NCBI GenBank assembly: GCA_921293015.1
Contig: OV121096.1
Location: 26,423,729-26,487,728, forward strand
DNA: 64,000 bases
Direction of reading: 5' to 3'
Source of the DNA: Phorcus lineatus
Taxonomy: Eukaryota; Mollusca; Gastropoda; Trochida; Trochidae
Shown here: in pieces, positions 1 through 12,857 of the stretch
How the letters are laid out: every line of letters starts with the position of its first letter
Position numbering within the stretch: position 1 is the first letter of the stretch
Notes under the pieces: model-generated
Told to the model about the DNA's origin: nothing
The model's input: only the letters and a program-made list of their open reading frames with translations
The model's database searches: none
Made by a program: the position numbers and the translations under genes

Positions 1-2400
1 ATTTGGGATCATAATAATTGCACTAATTATATCACCTTTATCCAACGCCTGCCTTGAGAATCAGGGACGCAAACACTGAGATCACTACTGTACTGTACAA
101 ATATACACAATAATGTTTTTCAACCCTAAGGTCTATAACAATTTGCATTTTTTCAACATTATGTCGATACTGTATATGATACTGTGAAAGAAAATATAAC
201 AAAAGACATGTGTAGCAGTTAAAAATAAGAATTGATAAGCAGACATTAAAGTCAGATCAGATGTAGTACAATTTAAATGTTTTCTTTATATTCTTTATTT
301 TAATCAAATTCGAAATACTTGCCCTTAGACTTGTATAAGCTCAATCTGATTTGAATTCACAATACGTTTCAAATAAAGATTTTATGTCAACTTATGTTTT
401 GTGAACAAATGGTAATATGCGATCAAACACATTTATAGATATACATATATAGACACTATTCCTGTATGTTGTTTACAGAGAAGATTAAAAACAGGGTTAG
501 AAATATATGAAGTTATGAAATGATTATACAATTGAATTTGAATTTTTGTGATACTTTTTGGACTACACGTTAATTAACCAGTCGACAGTTATCAATATTT
601 TACTAGTTTTCCTACTGTTTCGTATCGTGTGATGAGAAAATATAGAAACTATAACCTACTATGAAAATGGTTAGTAGTTGTTTTTATGTTTGTTAATTAG
701 TTTTATCTATCAATTTCTGTGTTTTATACTAAAATCTACCTACCACTAACTATCAGTAGTACACTCTTATTTTCGCTAAGTAGATTATTACTGATATTTT
801 GGTAAATGAAAAAATCCAATTTATAAATATATATATGCCAATCAAAGGCAGAAGAGACATTTTACAAACAATAAAAAGAGTATATTGCTTTCTCATTTGT
901 AATTCTGAACAGACCAATTTACAGATAATACTTTTCAAACAGTGTATAAGGACTCATAACTACACTACATATACAAGGCACATGTACATATATGAGGTAC
1001 GCCGGAGCCAATTTTGGAGGTTCCCGAAAAGAGGAATGGGGTAGAAATTTAAAAAGTCAGGTTTTCAAATATGAAACGAAACACTGGTCAAACGTATATC
1101 GACATATTTCTTAACGATGGTGTTCGTTATGATATATATCACGTAATTTGACACAATGAGAAAATTATTCAAAATAATTGTGTTTTAACTTTGGATCCGA
1201 GTCTTTCACAAACCCATGCTAAATGTATTCTAATGAGAATATGAATAGATGTGATACATGTAGGAAGATGATATTTCTTCATCTCCTAAAAATCATTAGT
1301 TTTGACAGAAAGATGATTGAACGAGCAGTGCAGAAATTTGATAAAATTGAAGGCGAAGATTGCAAACATCTAATTACACATTCAATATTCAATATAAAGG
1401 TAATAATCTCAATCAAGAATCGTGTCTGATATTCTTACTTTTTATAAATTGTTTCATAGTGTTCAGTAAAGATTTGGAACCTATCGTAAAAGTACCTTAA
1501 TTTATCAAGAAGTTATCTTAACCCCGCACAAAATTATCCCTTTATCTGTGTGACAAAAAAGGAATACAATCATATAATTTTTTTCTGAAAAGTGACCATT
1601 AAGGAGAAAGACTAATGGAAATTTTAGAAACATGCATGTTTATTTTACAGATATTCTTATCGTAAAACAGTTTACCGTTATTCACAGTCTGTTAGTGCCT
1701 TTGAAGAAGCGTTAGGTAGGTATTTATGTAAGAAAATATGAATATTGATAATGTTTTATAGGTATATTGAAACTGAAAGTAAAATTGCTACGTAAATGAT
1801 ACAATCATACGTCAGCATTGATGCATAAAACATGGGGAAAATTCTTGAGAGTTTTGACAGGGAAATAACAGGACAAATATCAACTTCTTGTCAGCATGTT
1901 GTTACTTATTGTTAAAGTGTCAGCTTCTGGTTTTAAAAGAACCAGGAACGGATCATCAACTGATCATAATAGGATTAAGAAAGTAAGTTCTACTTAAGTA
2001 CATTTCATACGCCTTATAGATATTTACATCCCTGTGAACCACAATCCTTGGTTTGTGAGCTACAGCCTTCATCTCAACGTTTATCAAAGTGTTGCAGGTT
2101 TCATAGCAAACATGATAGTGACATATTCTTGTAATATTCTTTTAAAAAGGGAATTAAAATAATTTGAAACGTTATATTGCAGGGACAGTTAATTGTATTG
2201 TTTAAATTATTTCGTTTTTTGCAAAAACCGCAAACGTCACAAATACTCTTTAACTGGATCAAGTTCAACATAATTATTTTATAGAAAAATATCCCTACGG
2301 AACAAGCCAACCCGTTTTCTACGTATACAACAACTCTGTACAATAGTTGATAATACTCCTGAAGCCCTCCAAGTAGGACCGAATAGGTCTTCTTTGAATC
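1..2400. other. AT-rich non-coding stretch, nothing recognised
   Basis: Short open frames occur on both strands (for example around 799-1044 and 1223-1429), but none has a recognisable domain, a sustained codon pattern or plausible splice borders. I see no RNA gene, tandem array or long inverted repeat here. Confidence 0.55.
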
Positions 2401-2419
2401 CTTCTATATTTAAGTTGCG

Positions 2420-2607
2420 TGCCTGCTACATAATGACAAGAAATATATGGATAACAACTTCTTAATTCATTGTATGCGACATCTCGACACAGATTCTTGT
2501 GTCGTTCTCAAGCAATGGTGAAACGTCGCATACAATGAATAAAGAAGTTATTATCCATATATTTCCTGTCATAATCGTCATTCAAACTTCTAAAATGCCT
2601 GCTACAT
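2420..2607. repeat. Foldback repeat with 51-bp inverted arms
   Basis: Arms at 2430-2480 and 2525-2575 are inverted copies with only a few mismatches. Each arm holds a segment reading AATAAAGAAGTT (or its complement) beside a GTCGCATACAATG core. The spacer contains a small stem-loop (CGACACA at 2485-2491 pairing with TGTGTCG at 2498-2504). A 12-bp direct repeat TGCCTGCTACAT lies outside both arms (2420-2431 and 2596-2607). The same family recurs at about 27971-28090. It looks like two ends of one mobile element joined head to head; the parent element is not identified. A minus-strand open frame at 2508-2744 overlaps it and is probably fortuitous. Confidence 0.75.
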
Positions 2608-5600
2608 GCCAAATAATCGGTCCATGTCTGACTGTGGTCTAAAAGATCCGGGGAATCATGGTCATAATACGTACCTTGAGCTACACAGAATTCATCAACC
2701 TCATGTTCCTTATTTTGAATCGTTTTCGAACACCGTTTTGTCATGTATATTAGTATCTTCGGCCCTGTAGTGAAATAGTTTTTTTTTACACAAGAGTCTT
2801 TGTAATATCGATAGAAAAAGATCTCAAAGGAGAAATACTATCAGAATATAGATTTCGTGCAATGTCCCGCCATCATCGATTAAAGCAACACAATGCTATG
2901 ACGTGAAAAACATGAAACCTTCAAAAATGATAAGTTTTCCTGCCAGTGGCACCCTAATGATTTCATATCAATGCACTGTAAGTCGACTGCATATAGACAG
3001 AAAACTTTGGAAACTAATAAAGAATGATTTGGGATGATACTTAACTCTTTTGTTTCTTTTAATTATATTTGAATTTGACACGTGTTTATAAAAATAAACT
3101 ATTCATGACAATACAATTTTATCAGGGTTTGTTGATCAGCAGACACTTTGGTGAGATTTCCAAGAAAACACATAGCTCATACTATTGAGTCGTGGTTTAA
3201 CGTATGGATTTTATACCGTTATTTGGCGTAAAACGTTTCAGTTCACAAATAGATTTGAAAGCTATTTTTGAAAAGAGCTTTGAAACTTCGATTTAGTAGA
3301 AAAGTTAATTAAATAACTGAAATAGAAACTGAATGGCAATATCAACGCCCTCCTGTTAGATATTTTTGTAAAGTTCGTAAGGCCCTGCTACCTTTGGGGG
3401 GGGGAAAACGCTGTCAAGTCCAGCTGTCAATAAGTATTTTACTAAGTAAAACTAAACGCCATACAGACAGTGAGCAAATGCCCAGTGTCGTTAAGATAAG
3501 AATAATTTGGAATGTTAAAATCTCAAACGCTCCTCTTCCGTTATAGAATATACCATCACAATTTGATAGAAGGTAAAGAAAATATGAAACATGATGTTAA
3601 AATGACCATAATTAATTTGTTTTGCAATCAGTTGAGCTAAGACCCCCCCCCCCCTTAATCTCAATTTTCTTTGCATATATTTGTTTTCCGTTTTCTAGAA
3701 GTAGAATGAAATGGAGGCCAGTTACGCCCACTCATTTCATCCATGTGAATATACAGTATAAAGTTTCTTTTTGTTTCTCTATCTGAAATCAGAGGTATTG
3801 GCACATGTTCTATTTCAGGAATACCAAATGCAAGAAATCTCCGTTCTTTTCAAGTGTCGAATTAAGAGAGTCTGTTGCATCAAGGGTGCTGATTATTGTC
3901 CTGTGATTAAAAAGCTTTTAGTCGGCACCTTGTAAGAACTGGCTGCTATAAATATCCTTCATTTCCTTCAGACGGTTATTTGTGTAGGAATAGACTGCCT
4001 ACTATCATTGTTACTGAAGAATCTCAAAGTAACTCAACATAGATATCCATAAACGAAGGGTATTTTTGATACATTTCACAGAAATTGCAGTCATTTAAAT
4101 TTTCCTATTACCTGAAGTAATGTAAAACGTTTACTTATAAAGATGATAATCAAATCAAATCAAACGTTCCCATCTAAAGGTCAGCGGCATTACGAATTTG
4201 ATTAAATAGTGTAATGACGTGAGAAATCATATTTGTAAAGATGTAAAAAAACAACCTGAAATTGCAACGCTTTCTCTTTGCTTTGAGAAAATGCCTTTCA
4301 TCTAAATTTATTAAATCTGTTATCACAATAACATTATTCGTTAAAGCAATTGTTTTCTTTTAAAAAGGACTGAAAAGCGGATTTTGATTTAACAATTTAT
4401 TCCGATGATGTGTCCATTTTGAACCAAAAATATTGATATGTTGAAGAATTCATTCAAAAGCTGAGCCTTTCATAACAGATCCAGAATCCTTCAAACGATA
4501 GACATATCAAATATTTTCACAACAGATTATTCCCATCAACATGCAAGGACATCCATGCAAGTTAATTGAACAAGTTCCTGATAATATTTTAAATGTCTGT
4601 TAAGTAATGAAATCTTGTTAAGGGAATCTAGGAACATTGATACTTTTTAGAAAAAGATATAAACATCATATTTATGATCTTTTCCACAGAAAATTCATAT
4701 ACATGTTATGTAAATATATGTAAAAATATATTTTATGATAAAGTTCAAGATAAGCAAGGTTAAGTTAATTGGATATTTCTCGTTTCTGAGATGTTATTTA
4801 CAAGGAGCTTTAGCTATGTAATGATTGTATGAGATGACGGTGATACTAATTTTGTGTCGTTTTTTATAAGAAGTTTAAAAGACATGCTTAGAATCCTGGG
4901 AACGAAATACAGAACTGTCATCCTATTATTCCAGTATGAAGATCTAAGTGAATGTGAAACGTATATCTATAAGCTTGGTAAGAGAAACCTAATCAGGTCA
5001 ATGTGCAATATTTCAAATTTCTCTTCACGGGTGTAGAGATAATCATCAACCTCTCTGTCATATATTGTACTTGTTTGTACTGTGAATTGTTGTACAGGAT
5101 AAGTACAAAGTTTTCTTTGTGTGTAAAATATATTTTATTCGGCCGTCTGAAATTCATATTGGAAATAACTTGATATCTACATTACATAAATTAACTATAG
5201 ACAATAGATTTTTGTTTCTTTTAAATCCGTCGTACCATTGGTTGCTCGAAAAACTGGAAAAACTTGATTAAATAGGATATACATAGTTAGACATGTAAAC
5301 AAATACATATAACAACATAGACATACTATGGTCGTTGGAAAAACAGTTTGTTGGTACCATTTACACTTAGGTAGTTTGAACTGGCCAAGGTGCCGCTAAT
5401 TAACATCATCAATGTGTTCACAAATACATCATGCAGGTGAACAGTGCTCCTGCAACTCTTAAGATAAACCACATAGATATATTAGAAATAATTTGATTTC
5501 ACTTTTTTCGGTTTCTTCACTAGTTAGTGACTTCTTGACTACATGCTGTTTCTTTTCAATGTATTTATGAAAGCGATTAGATAAAAACATGAACAATGAA

Positions 5601-6535
5601 CAAAAGGAAAACAAAAATAGTGTTAACAAAAGTAAAGTTCACAAAATGTATAGGCAAACATTATCATTTTTTTTTAAAAACGAAGATAATTTGAAAACTC
5701 ACTATCAACCAACATATGTAAGCAATAAAAGTCTGTATCTATGTCTTTGTTGCCTTTGTAGAAAAACATTTGACTAGAGTCAATTCATCTATGCGTATAC
5801 TATAAAATTACTTTAGAAAATATTGTTGGCTGAGGGAATATTATCATCAGGACCAAGAATTTAAAAAATGTTAAGTAAGTTACTGTACACATTTTGTTAA
5901 ATAAACACTGAAAATTTAAAGAAACTTAAGATTTCTTATTTGGTATGTCTACAAGTATGTTCAAGATCAGCCCCGTAACACTGTCCTGTACAAATCATCT
6001 TCAATCATTGTTGCTAACTTTCTCACATTAATTGATTGCAAGATATTCTCAAATATGAGGATAAGATCTCCACAGTATACATAATAGTTTTGGTCATGAC
6101 TAAATGCCACAAATTCAACTCTAGACGGAGCTTGAACCAGCAATCAGTACTTCCTTCAACTATTATTCATCATCCTGCTGACAAAACGAATCAAGCTGCC
6201 TCAGCAATTTCCTAAAACTCTTGGACGAAATTACAACCGGGTCTGACAAGCATACTTATTACAATTACACATCCGTTTGTTGTAGTATTATGGAAGGTAG
6301 GAGTGGTGTTCGTCAGAAACATGTACATTTTACATAGATGGCAGTTGTATCTGTCACTTCCTGTTATATGGTTAAGCTAGTATGAACTTTACCCAAACGT
6401 TGTCTGATGAGGGACTGATTAAAATGGGTAGCTACTCAAAATATTGGTTGGTGTTATTACCTTTATTATTAGGTAACTTTTAGAAAGGGACGAGACTCAA
6501 TCTAGTAAAGCTAGCTTTATGTTATAATACATTCC
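2608..6535. other. AT-rich non-coding stretch
   Basis: Nothing coding is supported. The only visible simple-sequence features are a run of nine G at 3396-3404 and a run of twelve C at 3643-3654. Short open frames near 4854-5036 and 5589-5777 have no recognisable content. Confidence 0.5.
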
Positions 6536-6669
6536 GAAAAGCCGCCATTACATTCATGCTTAGGGAAATAATAATCAGTACGTAAAAGTCAGAATTGTTT
6601 TCTTTTAGCAATTTATTTCATAACACAAACTGCCCTCTGTCCTACATGTACATTTTTCTTTAGGTTTCC

Positions 6670-7689
6670 TTAAACGGCCAGTTCGACCGGGTATTTTCTG
6701 TTCCACAAATATTCGGGAGGGAATTCCCTTTTGCACGCGACACGTAACTTTTTTATATATTCGATTTGTTTTCTATTTTCTGTGTTTACAACTTTTTCAT
6801 GTTTGGTAATTAGTTGTAATCCGTCCTTCAAACTGAAAAAAATAGCGAAAACAATCGAAGCCACTGACCAGCACTACCAAGGGGCTTAACTCTATTGCGA
6901 TCATGGCGGCCATTAGATTGTTGTCCGCTGCATGATTGATCTGCGTTGTAGTAACCTTGTAGTTACTTGGATGTTTTGATTGTTGGGGATTAATAATGTA
7001 AATAATGTTTGCATAACTAATTATGACATCTCAAATGGCTAAGCTCAATCAATATGACACTGAGGAGAAAAGTGGCTTCGCTCCGGCTTCCCAATATAAA
7101 CAAAGATTCGTCCAGACTATCGCACTCCAAATTACTCACAGTGCTGCAGTTTTCCGTACATTAAAAACTTTATGTGAAGTAACTTAGATATCTTTCTTAA
7201 AAAAGAAGACAGGACAGGTCGCCGTCAATCGGTTGATCTTCGCGGTTTGTACACGGAAGTAAATGACCACACTGACATAGATCGCTGCAATATCTCTTCA
7301 TCTGCTTACAAGGACATGATCCACGTTTTCCTGACCGAGAACAAGTGTTGTTGCACTGACAGCTCGCCATGATCGAAATTGAGGAAAAAACGCATGGTCA
7401 TCTGTATTTATATGTTCATTTTGATTGATTCGTGGACATGTCACAATGTCCCTTCTCTTTTGACACTGGCACATGACCAAGTACCCCGCATCACCCCTCA
7501 GACCCATTCGACACGCTGACACAAACGTGATTGTCGCCATGTTGTGAAAACATGCAGCGTTGCATTATGGGAAGGGACTTTTCTCATTCTATTTATAGAT
7601 CTACTTAACTGCTGACGCACTGTATCTAAAAATAGCTTCGTTAGCAGCATAAGCTTATCGCTGAAAACGTAATCGAACTGGCCGTTTAA
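6670..7689. mobile_element. Non-autonomous TTAA-flanked DNA transposon
   Basis: The two ends are inverted copies: the plus strand reads TTAAACGGCCAGTTCGA at 6670-6686, and its complement TCGAACTGGCCGTTTAA is at 7673-7689. TTAA stands at each outer edge (6670-6673 and 7686-7689), as expected for a TTAA target duplication. Among known superfamilies piggyBac and Kolobok duplicate TTAA; the terminal bases do not let me choose. The 1020-bp interior is GC-richer than its surroundings, holds an ATGGCGGCC motif at 6903-6911 and a minus-strand cysteine-rich reading frame at 7197-7370, but no transposase-sized frame. It is therefore read as an internally deleted, non-autonomous copy. Confidence 0.7.
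7197..7370 (-). CDS. Small cysteine-rich CXC (TCR/TSO1-like) domain frame in transposon
   Basis: Reading the minus strand from ATG at 7370 to TAA gives 57 residues with ten cysteines. They are spaced C4-x-C6-x3-C10-x8-C19-x-C21-x6-C28-x3-C32-x-C34-x5-C40, followed by T-N. The stretch CPCKQMKRYCSDLCQC resembles the zinc-binding half of tesmin/TSO1-type CXC domains, where a CxC-x6-C-x3-CxC series ending in CxN is typical. In that family the domain binds DNA; here the function is inferred only. The frame lies inside the TTAA-flanked element, so it may be the last exon or tail of a larger transposon protein. Pyrimidine-rich sequence just upstream followed by CTGTCAG could be a splice acceptor, in which case the ATG is not the true start. 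The frame is closed upstream by a stop at about 7400. It could also be a chance frame, but the regular cysteine spacing argues against that. Confidence 0.45.
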   Translation of the reverse strand: MASCQCNNTCSRSGKRGSCPCKQMKRYCSDLCQCGHLLPCTNREDQPIDGDLSCLLF

Positions 7690-8555
7690 AATACTTCGTG
7701 GTCATGTCCTTATCTTATGTGTTCATGTCATATTACCTAATTGAATGATAACACAATGGAGACATATTTCTTCGACTGATCCATGGAATTAATGTTGGCA
7801 TATTTTCAACTTCAATTGTCGAAAAACTTCAAGGTCCATGGGAACGGCAAGCATGCTTTATCTCGACTTGGACAGCAATGTCGGCTACTCATTGGCTAAA
7901 AGCGGTCACGTGCCGTAGGTATATTTTTCTATGTTAAACTGGGTCACGCGCAACCCTAGTAACAGAGACGACGTGCTGCCAAGAGTTATCTCCCTTGACC
8001 CACTGTTAGGTAAACAAAGGCTACGCTACGCTGGTTTGTTGAAACCTATTATTAGCTCAGTGTATTTTCCACTGATTGAAGTCATTCCGCTTTTATTTAA
8101 TGGAACAATTAAGTTCTTGTGAAAATGAAATGTTCGTGCGAAAAAACCTTGACAATTAAGTTACAAGACTTTCCATTGGCCTACCGGTTCAATGCCCGTA
8201 GCGAGGTTGTCCATCAGTGAGCTGAAGATTGGAATCGTGAACTAGAAAACCAATCTCTATACACAAAGTAGTCGAGGTCATCGCCGAATTTTCATTCATA
8301 TCGAACATTCAAACCAACCTAAGCATTATGTTGTGATGCCTGCATGTTCTATGCGTCCGACACGTTCAAACTCAATCGCATTTTTCACGACGGTCCGCCA
8401 TGACAGTCAGGAATTTACAGCGATTTTAGCGCCGCTTCAAATCGAACGTTTCCAAGGTGGAACGTATATATAAGGTCACGTGACCAAACAATCAAAACTT
8501 AAAAAGCCCTGTAATATTCGTTATATTTATTCAAGTTCGTTAGTCTGTAATTTCT
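7690..8555. other. GC/CpG-richer non-coding pocket
   Basis: Base composition rises here relative to the flanks. A perfect 12-bp palindrome GGTCACGTGACC (8474-8485), containing an E-box, sits immediately after a TATATAA string (8466-8472). An open frame at 7931-8122 has no recognisable domain. The pocket may be remnant transposon or promoter-like sequence; I cannot assign it. Confidence 0.4.
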
Positions 8556-8582
8556 GTCTAGTACCGCTGCACGGTACTAGAC
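8556..8582. repeat. Perfect 11-bp hairpin
   Basis: GTCTAGTACCG (8556-8566) and CGGTACTAGAC (8572-8582) are exact inverted copies separated by CTGCA. A GCCGCCATT string lies about 80 bp downstream (8663-8671). Confidence 0.8.
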
Positions 8583-8737
8583 TATACTTTTCGTGCTCTA
8601 AACGGTCATATAAAAATCATATTTGTTAATTCATAGATAAAAGAATAACATTGACAAGATCAGCCGCCATTTTGACCCATCCAATCTTTCAAGCCATATT
8701 TAAAGCATAAAATAAGGGTCCTCGTCGAGATAAAAAC

Positions 8738-8847
8738 GTTACCATGTGTCCACGAGTTTGATATGGAGATATATCATGTGTCCGAGTGAAATATTTAACT
8801 CGAACACATGATATATCTCCATATCAAACTCGTGGACACATGGTAAC
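8738..8847. repeat. Long near-perfect hairpin, 50-bp arms
   Basis: Arms 8738-8787 and 8798-8847 are inverted copies with a single mismatch (C versus T) and a 10-nt spacer, GAAATATTTA. Each arm carries ATATCATGTGT next to CATATCAAACTCG or their complements. An imperfect TCGAG match continues a little outside each arm. The structure suits a foldback-type or MITE-like element or a recent inverted duplication; no coding content is present. Confidence 0.9.
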
Positions 8848-11150
8848 TTATAATATTTACTCGAGACTGTAGTTGCCAAGCAAGATCTCTCTTGCTCTTT
8901 CTTGTGTAGATGTAACAGGTGGGTATTTCTTTAGACGTAATGGCTATCGAAATGACTTGTAACTATAAAGTGAGATGTGAATAGATAAAACAAGACCCAT
9001 CATGTTGTTGAAAATAAAAATATCAAACGTTTGACAAGTGACGCCTTTCTTTATGTGATTAGTTGATGTAAATGAACAGATTTGCTATGTTGTGAATTTA
9101 AATGTTATTGTATGTAACCAAATGAATTGAGCTTCATGTCATAATTCCTTTTTGTAAATAGTCGTTGAGTGATTCGTGATCTTTATTAAATTGTTAAATA
9201 TTCATTTCATTATCGTGACCTATAATACATTCGGAGAGTCTGAAGTTTACTTAGGTCTGGTGACAAAATTGTCTGTAAAAGTGTCAACTTCTTTTCATAA
9301 AATATTTTTTCCAAATTGATGAGATAAATCATGTATTCGCGGGCCACTGAAATCTAATGTGTTCTGCTGCAAGAAAATAGAATCTTTGCAATATAATTCT
9401 GAAAATTCCAGGCAGAATAAAAAGAAACTGATGCAAAATTTTGAACTATACTTGTATGAAATGTTTAATTATCTTAAGTGACAAAATTTGCTGCTAAACT
9501 GTCAACACCTCATGACGAGAGATATCATCAAATTGATGTTTTTTATAGTAAATATTATTTTGAAGGTCAGTGATGCCATGTAGATCACAATCCTTACAAT
9601 TTCATTATGACAATACCAGTCAATATAGAGACACTGATGTTATTTGTTTTATTTGGGGCTATCTGTAATTGTAAACCTAACTAGCAATGATATCATTGTC
9701 TGGATCTACAACATCGTTCATGTATATTGATGGAACTATTCGGAACATCGTCGTCATTAATCACTTCAGTATAGTTAATCATATCAGATGTCGAAAGCTA
9801 TATCAAAAACTGAACATCATGGTCTTATAAATATAAGTTGATAACAAACATAAAACTCACACACTTTCCCATCGAATTTGTTGAAACTAGAATAGATTGC
9901 TACATAATATTTTATTGAGAATATTCCAGAACTCATTGATGTCGACGTCCTGTAATGGTTTGAACAAATAAAAAGATAGTTTGATTTTCAGTTCATCCAA
10001 TCCTGAATAAATATCTTCTAATCACAATATTTGTATATTTTTTAAAATTTAAACGTTTTCACGTTTATGATTTACCCATTTTTTCAACAAATCTTCAATT
10101 TATGGCACAATAATTGATAGTGTTTGTGCTTTTTGTCCAAAGGGCTACACATGATTGGATACAACGATTCATCCAATGAAAACAAACACTTCAAAACATA
10201 GACAGTACGGAAAAGTTAAGTAAACAGTAATTCATAACTAATTACAGATTAACTGAGTAAACAATCATGAGATGATTACAGCTGATAAAATTGCTTCAGA
10301 AATGATTATTCAACAAGAAGGAAACTACTTATTTATGAACCTTAGTGATAATAACTCGAACTGCAGGGTTAATTAAAAAGACGTTCGATTACAACAACAA
10401 AGGAATGGTTTCACTTTACACACGATAAACAATTTGACAGCATTGATTAAGTGATTATGTTATTCGACCATACACGCTTGTGGCTCATTAAACACTGAAA
10501 TATATTATATAATGCTAAAGGTCTCTTTATTAAGCACCGCCTTTTAGCCATGTTGAATCAAGGCGTTCAAATATTTGCCCACGGTTCTCGCTTATTGATG
10601 TGCACTCCTATAATCATTAATAAACACTTCAAGTAATCGGCGTGTTACAAAATAGCTGTATTAGCAACTCGAGAAATAAAAACTAATTCATATGAGAAAC
10701 ACATTTTGTAATGCTTCCTAGAGACGCAAAATTCATCACTAATTGGACTGTGTTGGACTATTCTATTGAAATGATGAAACAGACTAAAGCGAAATTAAAG
10801 TATAAAACATTTATAACTCTTCTTTAATTCTACAAAATAAAGCAATGCATAAACATTAATACTTAATCGTGTAAACTTTGCAATATATTTGGTTATTGAA
10901 AATTACTTATTGATCAAGATTATGATCTGAATAAAGATAATGTATCAAAACGTCTTCATAACTCGATTTATGAAATTGTAATGAGAAAAATATGAGTTAA
11001 AATATTTTTTGAAAGATATACAGTGTATGATAAAAACGTAGTAGTACTTCGAAATATTATTTCGTGTATTGACAATACTAGTAATTACATAGTAACCGAC
11101 CAAAATATTTGACTTATTTCCACTAGATTCCCAATTATGGATTCATTAAG
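8848..11150. other. AT-rich non-coding stretch
   Basis: No frame, tandem repeat or inverted repeat of note was seen. The sequence is uniformly AT-rich with scattered stop codons in all frames. Confidence 0.55.
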
Positions 11151-11153
11151 AAA

Positions 11154-11184
11154 TCACTTCCGGTGCCGAAAAGACCGGAAGTGA
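11154..11184. repeat. Perfect 11-bp hairpin
   Basis: TCACTTCCGGT (11154-11164) pairs with ACCGGAAGTGA (11174-11184) across a 9-nt loop. CTTCCGG recurs about 65 bp downstream near 11238 and CACTTCCG near 48748. These are also ETS-like binding motifs (CCGGAAGT), so a regulatory reading is possible but unproven. Confidence 0.7.
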
Positions 11185-12857
11185 CGTTGATGTATTCCTT
11201 CAATGTGCCCCAGGTATTCTGGGACAGAGAATAGCCTTCCGGTTGCATTGACTGAATGTGTATTAAGCAGTAATAATAGGATATTGGCTACCGTTAGGCT
11301 GTTTGAATTCATAAGCAGCACCGTCTGTATATCACATTTTGGCCATTTAATAACCTAGTTGTTGCAATTAAGTAATGCACTCTCGCACTCTTGTTAAGCT
11401 TTGTAATTGAAGTTATTGATTGGATAATTCGATGTGTGATGTCCTCTGGAATGGATGTAAATGCCTGATTTACGTGGCTGAACCACTGAACCATGTCTTA
11501 TTCCGCTTGTTATTCAATGGCGCTAGTTTGTTTTAAGTTTCACAAAGCAACAGAAGATACTGTTAACGCCACGGTACCTTCTTTATCATTCTGATTACGT
11601 TACCTCGGTATTTATTGAAATATGCCCAGATCTCTCTTTCAACACAACATTATCGTTTTACATGAGTCAGATCTATATTCGTGTTAAGTGAAATTGTTTG
11701 AGCTTTACATTTCACAAAAATGTAACTTTTACCAGGATAACGAGTTCTAAGGATTGTTGCAATGCAAATAAAGTTTATGGTCACTGAAATAAATGTGAAT
11801 AAAAACATGTTGGTTGTCTTTATAATATTTTAATGAACGACTTGGAATAGGGGTAAAAACTATTATTACTCGCCCGTGTAAGATACTGCAGTGTAATATT
11901 CATACGGCGATATTAAACTAGTGTAATACCGCTGCACTTATGACGTCATAATATTGTGTGCTTATGTCGTCACAATTTTGGCACCGCCGTCACAATGGCG
12001 GCCAAGTCGCGGAAATGTTTCGTTCGGTACACTTTTGGCAAGCATGCCTGATTGCTGAGGTCAAGTAATAAACAGAATAGTCAAAGTCGCTTTTGCCCGT
12101 TTTATACTGTATCATTAACTCGTTTAATAAAAATAGTATTAAATGGAAGGTATTTTAGTATCCTCTATATATCGACCATGGTCACCGACGTTTGTATATA
12201 GGACTATCTGTAAGAAATATAGACAAGTAAACGCTAGCGACATTTAAAAATGTTACCTAGGAATCAATTGCCGATTTGATTTCATAGAAACCCGATTGTT
12301 TATTGTTTACTGATTGTTTACTTTATTTGTAAATATCATCTTAAAATTCTATCATCTTTAGAAACTGTGAGCAGCATGTTATGATCATTATGGTATTTGA
12401 GATATGCTGCCTAAAAATAATACAAATGAATACAGGAAAATCTATATTTATACCTTTCTTTGACTCCGTATCTTCATTGATCGATGAGGTATTGATTGAT
12501 TGTTGGTAATTAAGTAATTATATGAATATCACTTGTCGGTTTGATAGATTTCATCATTTGACAATTTGGCTATCATTTTATTTATATTAACCCAGATCTT
12601 TTCAACCATTACATGTATCTTATGTATTATATTTACCTTTATACTTTCATAATTATGAAATACATCAAACATTCACAAGAAGAACTTAGTGCAACGTGGC
12701 AACTCTGTCATGGATTTAAAATTGATCTAGAACGAATTAAGAGCAAATTCCATGCACGTCGACGTGCAAGTTTATGAATGTATTTGCTTATTACCTTACA
12801 CGTGCTTACTTATTCATATCCTAAAATACGAGTTCATTGCAAATTATCCCGCCAGGG
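11185..12857. other. Non-coding stretch with CRE-like palindrome and ATGGCGGCC
   Basis: Mostly AT-rich and featureless. The exception is a short GC-richer pocket at about 11930-12060, with ATGACGTCAT (11940-11949, a palindromic CRE-type site) and AATGGCGGCC (11994-12003). The ATG there opens only about 18 codons. A 16-bp palindrome TGCACGTCGACGTGCA is at 12753-12768. Confidence 0.4.

Noticed and set aside
2508..2744. 78-residue minus-strand frame
   Set aside because: Part lies in the foldback repeat; the homologous repeat at 28.0 kb does not keep the same frame to its end.
8466..8485. TATATAA plus CACGTG as a promoter
   Set aside because: The E-box lies downstream of the TATA string where the start site would be, and no gene follows; TATATAA is common in AT-rich DNA.
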